A stretch of 34,393 nt of DNA from a virus. Position numbers and translations under genes: made by a program. The stretch lies in IMG/VR virus record IMGVR_UViG_3300030103_001070, positions 1 to 34,393 of that record. One strand, written 5' to 3'. This document shows, piece after piece, positions 1-8,495 of the stretch; the stretch's first letter is position 1, and every line of letters starts with the position of its first letter. The notes under the pieces were generated by a model. It was not told where the DNA came from. It saw nothing but the letters and a program-made list of their open reading frames with translations, and made no database searches.

Positions 1-45
1 TTTGACCAGCCATATCCGACCACAGGTTACACGTTATTGAGTTAG
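1..45 (+). CDS. Possible C-terminal remnant of the gene left of the capsid operon
   Basis: Frame 1 is open from the first base to a TAG at 43-45 and reads FDQPYPTTGYTLLS. It stops 7 bases before the next ATG at 53, which is the normal gene spacing here. If the genome is circular or permuted this could be the end of the gene that leaves the right edge of the window (33462 onward), but a direct join of the two ends puts that gene in frame 2 rather than frame 1 (ending at TGA 38-40). Too short to identify. Confidence 0.3.
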   Translation, partial: FDQPYPTTGYTLLS

Positions 46-52
46 GGAAAAC

Positions 53-337
53 ATGAACGAAGGCAAGGCGAGGGATGCGGTGCTAAGGGCTGAGAAGGCT
101 GAGGCACTGCTTAGGAATGAGTTATTAACTGAGGCGTTTGATTATTTAGAGCAACAATTTATACAAGCGTGGCGGTCAAGCGGCATAGGCGAAGCCGAAG
201 ACCGTGAGCGAATTTACCAATTGAGCCAGAACCTTGAAGCCCTAAAGGGGTATTTTCAAACGGTAATATCGGATGGTAAGATGGCTCAATCGCAAATTGA
301 CGAAGTCAAGAGGCGTTCCACTTTTAACAAGAGATAA
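53..337 (+). CDS. Small helical protein before the scaffold gene, unknown function
   Basis: A 94-residue charged protein, predicted mostly alpha-helical (long Ala/Glu/Leu/Lys stretches at residues 5-60), with no membrane segment or cysteine. AGGGA lies just upstream of the ATG. It sits between the portal-side late genes and the scaffold gene, a position where SU10-like and marine podoviruses often carry a small head-assembly protein. A role in head assembly is inferred only from position. The spacing of 12 bases to the next gene suggests one transcript with the scaffold and capsid genes. Confidence 0.75.
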   Translation: MNEGKARDAVLRAEKAEALLRNELLTEAFDYLEQQFIQAWRSSGIGEAEDRERIYQLSQNLEALKGYFQTVISDGKMAQSQIDEVKRRSTFNKR

Positions 338-349
338 GGTAGAAAAATT

Positions 350-1375
350 ATGGTCGATACTCCAAACGGAACCGACAACATTTCAATGACCGACGCAATT
401 AGCCTTCTGAACACTCCCATTGAGGACACCGTTACAGATGAGCGAAATGAGGCTGAAGATCAGCCTCAACAGCCCGAAGCCGAGGCGCAAGTTCCATCCG
501 AAGATCAGGCGCATGACGCCCCTGAGGATGACGACTATGACGATGAGGCTGACGACGGCGAAGATGCCTACGACGACGATGATGACGATGAAGCGGAAGT
601 CGAGGAACCCACTGAGACGCTATACACCGTAAAGGTGGACGGCAAGGAAGTGGAAGTTAACCTTGAAGAAGCTCTCAAAGGTTATCAACGTCAAGAGGCA
701 TTTACTAAGCGATCAATGGAACTGGCCGAGCAACGCAAGGCATTTGCTGCTGAGGCAGCCGAAACAAAACAGCTCCGAGACGCTTACGCGCAGCAACTTG
801 AGTTACTGCAAACCCAACTCCAGCAGACAAGCCTCGCTGAGGAACCTGACTGGGCAGCCTTGAAGAATGAGGGCTATTCGACTGACGACATTTTCTTTGC
901 CAAGACCGAGTGGGATAAGCACCAAAAGCAAATCCAACAAGTGGCGGCAGAGCGTCAGAAAATTGCCCAACAGCAGGCACAGGAGCAGGAGCAAAGCCTA
1001 AAACAGCACCTGCAAAATCAACGTGTCGAAATGCTTGAGCGCATACCTGAGTGGCGTAATGACGAAACCCGCGAGTTTGAGCGGAAAGAAGTCATTAAGT
1101 ACGCGCAGAAGCGTGTCGGGTTTAGCGAGGAAGAAATCTCATCCGCGAGCGATGCCCGCGCGATTGAGCTTCTCTACAAAGCGTGGAAGTGGGATAATCT
1201 AATGGAAAAGAAACCCACAACCAAAAAGCGCACTCGCCAAGCACCGAAGATGGCCAAGGCAGGGCAACCGGCAACCAAGCGCGAAGTTGCTAATCGTTCA
1301 AAGCGGAAGGCGCGTGAACAGTTTGAAAAGGCTGGCACCGTTGACGCTGCTGTACAACTTTTGATGGGTAGATAA
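350..1375 (+). CDS. Capsid scaffolding protein
   Basis: This 341-residue protein would direct procapsid assembly and leave or be degraded before DNA packaging. Residues about 55-90 are extremely acidic (runs of Asp and Glu). They are followed by a short segment, YTVKVDGKEVEVNLEEALKG, and a KGYQRQEAFTKR-type stretch that I recognise from many podovirus scaffolds. The middle (about 120-230) is Gln/Glu/Ala-rich and should form coiled coils. The C-terminus (about 285-341) is basic, as expected for the part of a scaffold that contacts the coat protein. It lies directly upstream of the major capsid gene, the usual order. No protease motif is visible, so this appears to be a pure scaffold. Confidence 0.85.
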   Translation: MVDTPNGTDNISMTDAISLLNTPIEDTVTDERNEAEDQPQQPEAEAQVPSEDQAHDAPEDDDYDDEADDGEDAYDDDDDDEAEVEEPTETLYTVKVDGKEVEVNLEEALKGYQRQEAFTKRSMELAEQRKAFAAEAAETKQLRDAYAQQLELLQTQLQQTSLAEEPDWAALKNEGYSTDDIFFAKTEWDKHQKQIQQVAAERQKIAQQQAQEQEQSLKQHLQNQRVEMLERIPEWRNDETREFERKEVIKYAQKRVGFSEEEISSASDARAIELLYKAWKWDNLMEKKPTTKKRTRQAPKMAKAGQPATKREVANRSKRKAREQFEKAGTVDAAVQLLMGR

Positions 1376-1392
1376 CCCGAAGGAACAAAACA

Positions 1393-2343
1393 ATGGCCGT
1401 GTTTACAACACAAAACGCAGTGGGCGAGCGCGAGCAACTCGCCGACATCATCTACCGGATTGATCCGGCAGAAACACCAATTTTTTCCAATGTGAAAAAA
1501 GAAACTTCAAACGGCATTTTCGTCGAATGGCAAGTTCAGGAGCTGACCGCCGCGTCTGCTACTAACTACCACAACGAAGGTGCAACCACAGCTACTGCTG
1601 CGGCGACACCAACTTCACGGATTGGTAACTACCACCAAATCTCAAAGAAGGTGTTTGCAACATCAGGCACACTCGACGCCGTGGATTCTGCGGGCCGGGA
1701 ACGTGAACATAACTACCAAAAAGTGTTAAAAGCACTTGAGCTGCGTCGTGATATCGAAAAAGCAATCGGTGACACAGACGTTGCACGTTCTGGTTCAGAC
1801 CCACGCAAGTCAGCGTCTCTGACCTGCTGGCTAACAAATGGCTCAGTCGGTGCGACTGCCGGTGCCTTCGCCACAGGCGACGGAACTGACACAGTCACTG
1901 GCGGTGACGACCGGGCGTTAACACTTGCACTCATCGAAGATGGGATGCAGGACGCTTGGACAGACGGCGGCTCACCTGAGCTGATGGTTGCCTCGGCCAC
2001 AAACCGTGCCAACTTCTCAGACCTGTCAGCCACTGGCAACTTGGTCAGCAACGACGTAAACATGACTGCCGCCAAGGAAGTCAGCTACGTTGGTTCGACA
2101 TCAGTGTTCCTGACCGACTTTGGTACTGTGCAAGCTGTTCCATCTCGGCTACTTGGAAACGACCGCGTGTTCTTGATTGATCCAAACTTTGTGTCAATCT
2201 GCACACTCAACGGACGTAACTTCCTTGAGCAGGAACTGTCTCAGGATGGCGATGCAAAGACTTCGCATCTGCTTTGTGAGTGGGCATTAAAGCCGACCGC
2301 ACCTAAAGCACACGCAATGATTATGGACTTGAACGGTTCATAG
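1393..2343 (+). CDS. Major capsid protein, SU10-like (DUF5309 family)
   Basis: A 316-residue coat protein expected to have the HK97 fold and build the icosahedral head. The N-terminus (AVGEREQLADIIYRIDPAETPIFS) and the following stretch through the HKEGA-like NEGA and the RIGNYHQISKKVFATSGT region match the SU10-type DUF5309 capsid family as I know it. Later segments, such as the N-rich 210-245 region and DPNFVSICTLNGR, also fit. AAGGA precedes the ATG. The gene is followed at once by a strong hairpin terminator and then by the head completion genes. No N-terminal propeptide is evident. Confidence 0.93.
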   Translation: MAVFTTQNAVGEREQLADIIYRIDPAETPIFSNVKKETSNGIFVEWQVQELTAASATNYHNEGATTATAAATPTSRIGNYHQISKKVFATSGTLDAVDSAGREREHNYQKVLKALELRRDIEKAIGDTDVARSGSDPRKSASLTCWLTNGSVGATAGAFATGDGTDTVTGGDDRALTLALIEDGMQDAWTDGGSPELMVASATNRANFSDLSATGNLVSNDVNMTAAKEVSYVGSTSVFLTDFGTVQAVPSRLLGNDRVFLIDPNFVSICTLNGRNFLEQELSQDGDAKTSHLLCEWALKPTAPKAHAMIMDLNGS

Positions 2344-2350
2344 CAAAACT

Positions 2351-2380
2351 GAGGGGGCGGGCAACCGCCCCCTCTCTTTC
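2351..2380 (+). terminator. Rho-independent terminator after the capsid gene
   Basis: A perfect 10-bp GC stem (2351-2360 with 2365-2374) closes a GCAA loop and is followed by TCTTTC. It lies 8 bases after the capsid stop codon. The T tract is short and interrupted, so termination is probably partial, leaving high capsid mRNA and lower expression of the downstream head genes. The GNRA-type tetraloop also makes it a good 3' stabiliser of the capsid message. Confidence 0.75.
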
Positions 2381-2393
2381 ATAAGGGAAAAAC

Positions 2394-2714
2394 ATGAAAC
2401 GAGTTTTATACACAGACCCTCACACCGCCAAAGATGTGGTTATGAACCAGCAGTCTGATGGCACTGACATCATTGAGACGACCCAGAGGTTCGACGGACT
2501 AATTAAATTAAATCGGCAGATGAATAACGACTACCGCGCCAACGCAACAGTGAATACGCAGCGGCATGTACAGCATGTGGCGGAAATACCAAATGTAGTA
2601 TATAATCACCTGCTAGAGACACTAGGCCCGCCTGCCCAAAATCCAAAGGCGTGGAAGGCTTGGCTGAATAATAGTGAGAACCGAGACTTCAGGACAGGCG
2701 GCGGTAACATCTAA
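2394..2714 (+). CDS. Small head-associated protein, unknown
   Basis: A 106-residue soluble protein encoded between the capsid terminator and the adaptor gene. AAGGGA lies upstream of the ATG, and its stop overlaps the next start (TAATG at 2712-2716). The C-terminal part, with AWLNNSENRDFRTGGG, resembles the ending of small proteins that I recall in the same position in marine podoviruses, where the function is not established. The N-terminal half has a mix of short strands and polar helices. Structural or head-assembly role is inferred from context. Confidence 0.75.
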   Translation: MKRVLYTDPHTAKDVVMNQQSDGTDIIETTQRFDGLIKLNRQMNNDYRANATVNTQRHVQHVAEIPNVVYNHLLETLGPPAQNPKAWKAWLNNSENRDFRTGGGNI

Positions 2715-3358
2715 TGGCAATTGCGACCTATACAGACTTGCAGACATCCATAGCCAATTTCTTGGCGCGTGACGATTTGACCGCACAAATCCCTGACTTT
2801 ATTGCGCTGGCCGAAGCTACTATGAGCCGAGAGCTGGAGACACGCAGTCAGGAAAAGCGGGTAATTGCAAACACTGTGTCGGGTAATGAATACCTTGCGC
2901 TGCCAACCGATCTGCGTGAGGTTCGCGAAATAAAGCTAAACACCGCACCGCTGACCGTGCTGAGATACTACAGCCCTGTCGCGCTGGATGAGCAATACGC
3001 GTCCGAGGGTGGCGGCAAGCCCAAGGGCTACAGCATTGTGGGCGATGAGATGAAGTTGCGTCCGGTGCCTGACGCCACCTATCAAGTAGAAATTATATAC
3101 ATTGGGTCAATTGAGGCGCTGTCTGCGACAAATCTCACAAACACAATCCTGAGCCGGTCTCCTGACGCTTACCTTTACGGCGCACTTGCTGAGGCGTATG
3201 CCTACCTTCTTGATGAGACTAGGGCGTCTCAATATATGGCTCGATTTGATAAGGCTTTGGCGCAGATCAAGGTTGACAATCAACGCGCCCACTATGGCAC
3301 AGGCTCGCTGCAAATCAGCAGCATTTATCAACGGCAATCGCAAGCAGCGGGGAATTAA
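2714..3358 (+). CDS. Head-tail adaptor protein, SU10 adaptor-like
   Basis: This 214-residue protein should form the dodecameric ring below the portal that links head and tail nozzle. Features of the family are an N-terminal helix (TYTDLQTSIANFLARDDL), a long helix with ALAEATMSRELETR, then LPTDLREVREIKL, a beta-rich middle (YSIVGDEMKLRPVP, then VEIIYIGSIEAL) and a C-terminal helix with LSRSPDAYLYGALAEAYAYL. This arrangement is typical of podovirus/SU10 adaptors. It is translationally coupled to the gene before it by a TAATG overlap and followed 3 bases later by the next ATG. Confidence 0.88.
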   Translation: MAIATYTDLQTSIANFLARDDLTAQIPDFIALAEATMSRELETRSQEKRVIANTVSGNEYLALPTDLREVREIKLNTAPLTVLRYYSPVALDEQYASEGGGKPKGYSIVGDEMKLRPVPDATYQVEIIYIGSIEALSATNLTNTILSRSPDAYLYGALAEAYAYLLDETRASQYMARFDKALAQIKVDNQRAHYGTGSLQISSIYQRQSQAAGN

Positions 3359-3361
3359 ATT

Positions 3362-3748
3362 ATGAGCGCAATGAGTGACTATCTTGAGAACGAAATTCTC
3401 GATCACATCCTTGGAACCGGCGCATATACAATGCCGACCACAGTTTACGTTGGCCTGTCCACTGGATCGTTTAACGACGACAACAGCGGCACTGAGCTTT
3501 CCGGCAGCAACTATGCCCGCGAGAGCATCAGCTTTGGCGCAGCTTCCTCTGGCACTGCATCAAACGATGCGGCTGTTGAGTTTAACGCTGCAACCGGCTC
3601 TTGGGGTACGATTAGCCACTTTGGCATTTTTGACGCCAGCACTAGCGGCAACTTGTTAATCCACGGTGCGCTGACTGCAAGCAAAGTCATCGAGACAGGC
3701 GACATCCTAAAAATCGCAATTGGTGATATGGACATCACCGCAGCCTAG
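3362..3748 (+). CDS. Beta-rich virion protein (gp80-like tail/decoration family)
   Basis: A 128-residue protein with an N-terminal helix (MSDYLENEILDHILG) followed by YVGLSTGSFNDD and a Ser/Ala/Thr-rich beta region. The motif order of short helix, VYVGLST, then SYAR-like SNYARESISFGAAS and FGIFDASTSGNLL is one I associate with the mycobacteriophage gp80-like 'tail fibre' protein family found across many tailed phages. It probably decorates the head or tail. The true start may be the ATG at 3371 instead. The gene sits between adaptor and nozzle genes, which supports a virion role, but the exact location is not shown by sequence. Confidence 0.75.
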   Translation: MSAMSDYLENEILDHILGTGAYTMPTTVYVGLSTGSFNDDNSGTELSGSNYARESISFGAASSGTASNDAAVEFNAATGSWGTISHFGIFDASTSGNLLIHGALTASKVIETGDILKIAIGDMDITAA

Positions 3749-3758
3749 AGGCGGATAG

Positions 3759-4475
3759 ATGGCAACCGTTGCACCACTAGATAGGATTACCGGCACACTA
3801 GACGCCCTGTCGTTTACCGTTGACACGGTTGGCGATAAGGTCGCTTGGACTGCTGTTGCCCTAGACCATATGGATGGCTGGGGCAATCTGGATAGCTGGA
3901 ACTACGGAACACTGGACGCCCTAAGCCTTGAGGTAAAGGTTGCAGCCGGTAGCGCCGCCACCTCAACTGCCGCATCCGCGTCAGCGTCAAAGCTGAAGGG
4001 CATTGCAGCATCCGTTTCTGCCGCCGTGACGGCGTCTGGCGCTGTTGCGCGGATAAGACCAGCCGCAGCAAGCGTGACCGCCGTCAATACAGCTTCAAGC
4101 GCATTTGCCCGCGTCAGGCCGTTTGAGGCTCTGGTGAGCGCTGTCGGCACGGCCACCTCTGACTTTAATCGCGTGCGCCCAATGGCTGCCACAGCGTCAA
4201 TCTCAGCAAGCGCAACCTCAAGCTCTAACTTTGTGACGCTAGGTGCAGGCACCGCCAGTGTAGCGGTGACGCAGGCGACAAGTGTGGCGGCTATCTTTGC
4301 TGGCGCTGGCAACCAGCAAGTGGCGGTGACTGGTGATGTAAAAATGAGTATACTCGGCGAGGAATGGTCGGTGGTTACTCCGACCACGCCTTCTTGGGCA
4401 GCAGCGGCAGCAGGCGCTCCAAGTATTTGGTCAACCGCCCCAACAGGCGCAACTGGAAACTGGTTAGGACAATGA
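3759..4475 (+). CDS. Ala-rich tandem-repeat virion protein
   Basis: A 238-residue protein. The N-terminal 60 residues carry a GTLDALSF/GTLDALSL pair around Trp-rich segments (WTAVALDHMDGW, LDSWNYGTLDAL). Residues about 85-150 hold at least three 20-residue tandem units, each ending in R-(I/V)-R-P (ARIRP, ARVRP, NRVRP), with a fourth degenerate unit after. Alternating Ala/Ser/Thr/Val suggests beta strands or a stacked solenoid. The C-terminus ends in a Trp-rich segment (TPSWAAAAAGAPSIW) and overlaps the nozzle gene by four bases (ATGA). A structural tail role is inferred from position; I cannot name the family. Confidence 0.7.
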   Translation: MATVAPLDRITGTLDALSFTVDTVGDKVAWTAVALDHMDGWGNLDSWNYGTLDALSLEVKVAAGSAATSTAASASASKLKGIAASVSAAVTASGAVARIRPAAASVTAVNTASSAFARVRPFEALVSAVGTATSDFNRVRPMAATASISASATSSSNFVTLGAGTASVAVTQATSVAAIFAGAGNQQVAVTGDVKMSILGEEWSVVTPTTPSWAAAAAGAPSIWSTAPTGATGNWLGQ

Positions 4476-5932
4476 TAAAATTTGGCGAATGGCTACCAGA
4501 CCAGCCAGCATTTATGAACGCAGGCGTCGTCACGGCGGAGAACGTGATACCGGCGTTTAATGGATATCGCCCGCTAAATCAGTTTATCAGTTTTAGTAAT
4601 GCGGCTAGTGGCACTATACGAGGCATTTACGCCGCAAAGGACAACGCCGGAAATGTTAAGCTATTTGCTGGAGATGACGCAAAACTATATTCGTTTAATC
4701 CCTCAACAAACAATCTTGACGATGTCAGCAAGGCCGGATCACCGGCATATGATTTGACTGGCGCAGAGAAGTGGAAGTTTGTTCAGTTTGGCGAGTATGT
4801 TATTGCGTCGGGCGGCATTGGCGAAGAACTGCAAAAGTGGCGGTTAGGAACGGACACTGCATTTTCTAATCTTGGCGGCTCACCGCCAAAAGCTGACTTC
4901 CTTGCCGTTGTGCGTGATTTTGTGTGGACGGCTAATGTTGACGTCGGGTCAGGACGGATACCGTACCGATGTCAGTGGTCTGGATTTAACGATATTGAGA
5001 GCTGGACTTCCGGCGTTGACCAAAGCGATTTTCAGCTCTTGCCCGATTCTGGCGCGATTACTGGAATGGTTGGCGGAGAATATTGCACGATCTTGTGTGA
5101 GAAGGCTATCTTCCGTGCCACATACACAGGCCCGCCACTGATCTGGCAGTTTGACAAAGTCGAAAGTCAGCGCGGCTGTAGCATCCCCGGTTCGGTGTGT
5201 AATTACGGCTCAAACGTGTTTTACTATTCGGACAATGGATTTCACCTGTTCGATGGGCAAAAGTCCACACCAATTGGCAATGAAAAGATAGACAAGTTTT
5301 TTGCCAAAGACTTTAACCCAGCATACAAAGACAAGATGACTGCGGCGGTTGACCCACTCAACCAGATTGCAGTCTGGTCTTACACTAGCGTCGCCAGCAC
5401 AACTGGCCGTCCTGACCGTTTGTTAATCTTTAACTACGCGCTAGGCCGTTGGTCTATTGGCAACGTGGACGCTGACTTTATTGCGCCGTTCTTTAGCGCC
5501 GGTTACACTGTCGAGGACTTGGACAATCTTTCAGCCACGCTAGACGGCCTCAGCACTGTCTTGGACAGCCAGCTATTTAGAGGTGGCGAGTTCTTCTTTG
5601 GCGGCGCGGTAGGCGAAAAGTTGTTTACGTTCACTGGCGATCCGCTTCAGGCGACAATCACTACTGGCGAGGCTACACTCAGTATGGGCAAGCATAGTAT
5701 TGTGACGCGTGTATATCCTTATCACGAGAATGGCTCAGTTGAGCTATTTGTCGGCCTGCGCGGAACGCCTACGGACACAGTCGCCTTTCAAGCTGGCGGA
5801 ACAACTAACGCCAGCGGGTTTGTGCCGTTTAGGGCGGCGGATAGATATCAGCGCGTCAAGATGCTACTCAGTGGGAACTGGTCTTTCGCCCACGGCATTG
5901 ACGTTGAGGCCAGAGAGGTTGGCCGTCGATGA
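4472..5932 (+). CDS. Tail nozzle / stabilization protein, P22 gp10-like
   Basis: A 486-residue protein predicted to form the nozzle ring under the adaptor. The ATG at 4472 is chosen because it overlaps the previous stop (ATGA) and gives the familiar start MIKFGEWLPDQPAFMNAG; a longer frame beginning at 4364 would run through the preceding gene. The sequence is beta-propeller-like with repeated W/F-rich blades, for example FVWTANVDV, YRCQWSGFNDIESW, FYYSDNGFHLFDG and RLLIFNYALGRWSIG, typical of gp10-type tail stabilisation proteins. Near residues 350-370 is LSATLDGLSTVLDSQLFRGG, which echoes the TLDAL motif of the upstream repeat protein and may be a contact segment. It overlaps the next gene by ATGA. 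Confidence 0.87.
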   Translation: MIKFGEWLPDQPAFMNAGVVTAENVIPAFNGYRPLNQFISFSNAASGTIRGIYAAKDNAGNVKLFAGDDAKLYSFNPSTNNLDDVSKAGSPAYDLTGAEKWKFVQFGEYVIASGGIGEELQKWRLGTDTAFSNLGGSPPKADFLAVVRDFVWTANVDVGSGRIPYRCQWSGFNDIESWTSGVDQSDFQLLPDSGAITGMVGGEYCTILCEKAIFRATYTGPPLIWQFDKVESQRGCSIPGSVCNYGSNVFYYSDNGFHLFDGQKSTPIGNEKIDKFFAKDFNPAYKDKMTAAVDPLNQIAVWSYTSVASTTGRPDRLLIFNYALGRWSIGNVDADFIAPFFSAGYTVEDLDNLSATLDGLSTVLDSQLFRGGEFFFGGAVGEKLFTFTGDPLQATITTGEATLSMGKHSIVTRVYPYHENGSVELFVGLRGTPTDTVAFQAGGTTNASGFVPFRAADRYQRVKMLLSGNWSFAHGIDVEAREVGRR

Positions 5933-6252
5933 CTGTTGAGCAGCGCAAGTCAAACCTTAGAACGCTAAACCCTGTCACTGCGACGACAAGAGAGGTTTCT
6001 GAGGTTTTGAACCGCACAATAAACGGTGGCTTGAACAGCGTTGGTTATGCGGTCTTGGCAAGTGGAACTACGACAACGACAGTAAGTGACCCGCGCTATG
6101 GCGTTGACAGTATCGTCTTTTTTACCGGATATAACGAGACACTAGAACACAGTCAGCCATTTGTTAAAAGCACTAGCACAAATGGGTCTATGATAATTGA
6201 GCATAATAACCACGGACACAATGTAGATGTTGCCTACCTTATTATCGGCTGA
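5929..6252 (+). CDS. Small tail protein, unknown
   Basis: A 107-residue protein coupled to the nozzle gene by an ATGA overlap. It has a helical N-terminus (residues 1-35, with TTREVSEVLNRTINGGLNSVG) and a beta-rich C-terminus containing SIVFFTGYNETLE and IIEHNNHGHNVDVAYLIIG. The 'helix, then small beta fold ending in VxYLIIG' pattern matches short tail-attached proteins commonly found after nozzle genes in marine podoviruses. No catalytic motif is visible. Tail attachment is inferred. Confidence 0.75.
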   Translation: MTVEQRKSNLRTLNPVTATTREVSEVLNRTINGGLNSVGYAVLASGTTTTTVSDPRYGVDSIVFFTGYNETLEHSQPFVKSTSTNGSMIIEHNNHGHNVDVAYLIIG

Positions 6253-6622
6253 AGACAAGCTGAAGGAAAAGTTTGAGAAAAACCGCAAATACATTTCGGA
6301 TGCGCTTGAGTATTCTGGCGGCACGCACTCAATCGACGATGTTTACCAAGCCTGCGCGGTTGGCGAGGCACAGTTACATCCGTTGGAAAAGTCGTGTATT
6401 ATAACCGAAGTTGTTGACTATCCCAGCCTAACCGTGTGCCGAATCTGGCTTGCGGGCGGTGACTTAGATGAGCTGGTTGAGGCTGAGAAGTCTATTGCAG
6501 TTTGGGCTAAGGCTCAGGGCTGCGACGCGATGGAGATAAATGGCCGTAAGGGCTGGCAAAGACAACTGAAAGATTACACCGCAACGTCGGTGGTTTTGAC
6601 AAAGGATTTGAGAGATGAGTAA
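6227..6622 (+). CDS. GNAT-like virion protein (T7 gp13-like position)
   Basis: A 131-residue protein. The core reads VCRIWLAGGDLDELVEAEKS, then WAKAQGCDAMEINGRKGWQRQL and YTATSVVLTKDL. This is the late half of a GNAT acetyltransferase fold as seen in phage internal virion proteins, including the gp13-like group, but the acetyl-CoA binding R/Q-x-x-G-x-G/A loop is not present, so it is probably not an active enzyme. The start at 6227 gives a 26-base overlap with the gene before it; a later start is possible but no better start is visible. The final codons overlap the next gene by 8 bases. Confidence 0.72.
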   Translation: MLPTLLSAEDKLKEKFEKNRKYISDALEYSGGTHSIDDVYQACAVGEAQLHPLEKSCIITEVVDYPSLTVCRIWLAGGDLDELVEAEKSIAVWAKAQGCDAMEINGRKGWQRQLKDYTATSVVLTKDLRDE

Positions 6623-7364
6623 AGGCGGCGGTGGAGACACCAGACAAATCACGCAGACAACCAGCGCACCAGCATACGCGCAACCGTTTTTGGAATTTGG
6701 TTTATCTGAGGCTAAAAATATTTATCAGAACCAGCCGTCTTACTACCCCGGTCAGACAACCGTAGGCTTTAGCCCCGAAAGCGAAATGGCGCTTGCCGGA
6801 ACCCGCCAGATGGCGATTGACGGATCACCGTTTATCCCAGCCGTACAAGACGTTGTGATGCAGAATCTGATGGGTACTAACCCGCTTCAGTCAGCCGCCT
6901 TCCGCCCTGTCATAGAGCAGATGCAGGCTCAAGCCTCTAAGGCTGGGCGTTACGGCTCAGGTTACGAACAGGGCGCGGTTGCAGCAGCCCTAGCGCCTAT
7001 GGCGTATCAGGCGCAGCAAGCGGCTATTGCTCAGGCTCCGCAGGCGCGTGAGTTTGGCTTCGCTGACCTGAACACGCTTGCCGGTGTCGGCGGTGCGCGT
7101 GAGGCTCAATCTCAAGCTGAATTGCAGGCAGACATTGACCGCTATAACCTTGAGCAGCAACAACCTCAAATGGCTTTGGCAAACTATATGGCCAGCGTTC
7201 AGGGCGGCACTGTTGGCGGGCAATCAACTAAGCCTGTCTTCCGCAATACCGCAGGCAACGTACTTAGTGGCGCACTAGGCGGCGCGGAGTTGGCGGGAAT
7301 GGTGCCGGGTATGGGTGGTGGTATGGGCGCTGGACTTGGCGCTTTGGCTGGGCTTTTAGGTTAG
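6615..7364 (+). CDS. Internal virion / DNA-ejection protein 1
   Basis: This 249-residue protein starts with KGGGGDTRQITQTTSAPAYA, has a middle rich in Gln/Ala helices (residues about 100-195, with YEQGAVAAALAPMAYQAQQ) and ends in a Gly/Met-rich hydrophobic tail (GMVPGMGGGMGAGLGALAGLLG). Proteins with this pattern are common after the tail nozzle in marine podoviruses, and are thought to be packaged in the head and injected with DNA. The hydrophobic Gly-rich end could insert in a membrane. It is the first of three consecutive proteins of this class (to 10154), matching the three ejection proteins of P22-like phages, though homology to those is not visible. Confidence 0.72.
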   Translation: MSKGGGGDTRQITQTTSAPAYAQPFLEFGLSEAKNIYQNQPSYYPGQTTVGFSPESEMALAGTRQMAIDGSPFIPAVQDVVMQNLMGTNPLQSAAFRPVIEQMQAQASKAGRYGSGYEQGAVAAALAPMAYQAQQAAIAQAPQAREFGFADLNTLAGVGGAREAQSQAELQADIDRYNLEQQQPQMALANYMASVQGGTVGGQSTKPVFRNTAGNVLSGALGGAELAGMVPGMGGGMGAGLGALAGLLG

Positions 7365-7374
7365 GGGTTAGGGC

Positions 7375-8493
7375 ATGAGCGTTTACGACAGATTCAACCG
7401 ACTGCTTCAGGGCAGAGCGCCTGTGCCGCAGGCAAACATTATGCGCCCATATCAAACGCCTCAGGGGATGACCCCGCCAATGGCTTTGCCTCGACCCACC
7501 CCGCCTCAGTCGCCAATGATGGCAAATCAACAGTTATCGCCGCTGATGCAGGAAGTTGTGCGCCGCGCTCAGGCGTCTCGCATGACGCCAAGAGCTGGTC
7601 AGGTTGGTCTTCCTACCCCTGCGACAGCAGCGGCTGGGCAGCCTGCGCCTGAGATGACATTCGGCCAAAAGCTAATGCAGCCACGCACGCAGGGCATGTT
7701 AGGCGCTGCCGCCGCAGGATTTGAGGCATCAGGCTACCAAGACCGTCCGGTATCGCTCGGTCAGGTTTTGGGGCGTATGGGTACTGCTGGCATGAAGGCT
7801 TACACCGCCGCTGAGGATCGCCAGACAAAGTTGGCGGCATCTTTGGCAGCGGCGCAAAGGCAGAAGCGCCTTGATGAAGAAAAGGCTGCATATGACGCTG
7901 AGATGCTGCGGCTAAAAAGAATTGAAGTTGGTGGCGCATCTGGAAAAGAGGCTTTTGGAAACGAAAAGCAGCTTAGAGGCGAGTTCGACAAACAAGCCAA
8001 AAACTTTGACGAGGCTCTCCTTGGTTTTGAAAAAGTACAAAAAGCAGCAATGGCTGAAACAGCCACTGGGGCTACAGATATTGCATTGATTTTTGGATAT
8101 ATGAAGGTTATCGACCCAACCTCAGTGGTTAGAGAGGGTGAGTTTGCTACAGCAGAGGAAGCTGGCGGCGTTGGGGCAAAGATAAGGAATACTTACAATA
8201 AACTTGTAAAAGGTGAGAGACTTACGCAAGAGGTCAGAGACCAGTTTGTGCAAGCTGCCAGAAGCCAGTTCCAACCATACCTTGAAATGCAAAAAGGAAT
8301 TGAAAACAGGTACACAAACCTTTCTGAGGCTTATGATTTAGACCCCACAAAAGTGGTTATGAGCAGACTGCCTAAAATAGGCACACTTGCAAATCCATAC
8401 ACAAGCTTTGCTACAAAAGCAGACGCCGAAGCCGCAAACCTTCCAAAAGGCACATATGTAATGATCGACAATCAGACATTTATTGAGGATTAA
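7375..8493 (+). CDS. Internal virion / DNA-ejection protein 2
   Basis: A 372-residue protein with a Pro/Gln/Met-rich, disordered N-terminus (residues 1-100) and a long charged helical segment (about 140-300, with KLAASLAAAQRQKRLDEEKAAYDAE as its start). It ends with a short beta module, PYTSFATKADAEAANLPKGT, then YVMIDNQTFIED. This last module (P-x-K-x-AD-A..LP.GT..MIDN) recurs at the C-termini of phage internal virion proteins that I have seen. The second half of the gene (after about 7900) is clearly richer in A and uses more AAA codons than the first, suggesting that the two halves have different histories. It is followed by the third ejection-type gene after 2 bases. Confidence 0.72.
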   Translation: MSVYDRFNRLLQGRAPVPQANIMRPYQTPQGMTPPMALPRPTPPQSPMMANQQLSPLMQEVVRRAQASRMTPRAGQVGLPTPATAAAGQPAPEMTFGQKLMQPRTQGMLGAAAAGFEASGYQDRPVSLGQVLGRMGTAGMKAYTAAEDRQTKLAASLAAAQRQKRLDEEKAAYDAEMLRLKRIEVGGASGKEAFGNEKQLRGEFDKQAKNFDEALLGFEKVQKAAMAETATGATDIALIFGYMKVIDPTSVVREGEFATAEEAGGVGAKIRNTYNKLVKGERLTQEVRDQFVQAARSQFQPYLEMQKGIENRYTNLSEAYDLDPTKVVMSRLPKIGTLANPYTSFATKADAEAANLPKGTYVMIDNQTFIED

Positions 8494-8495
8494 AA

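Noticed and set aside
3902-4387. A 161-codon minus-strand frame opposite the Ala-rich repeat gene
   Set aside because: Composition shadow of GCx/GTx-rich codons; Ala/Val-rich product mirrors the repeats, with no ribosome site or promoter.
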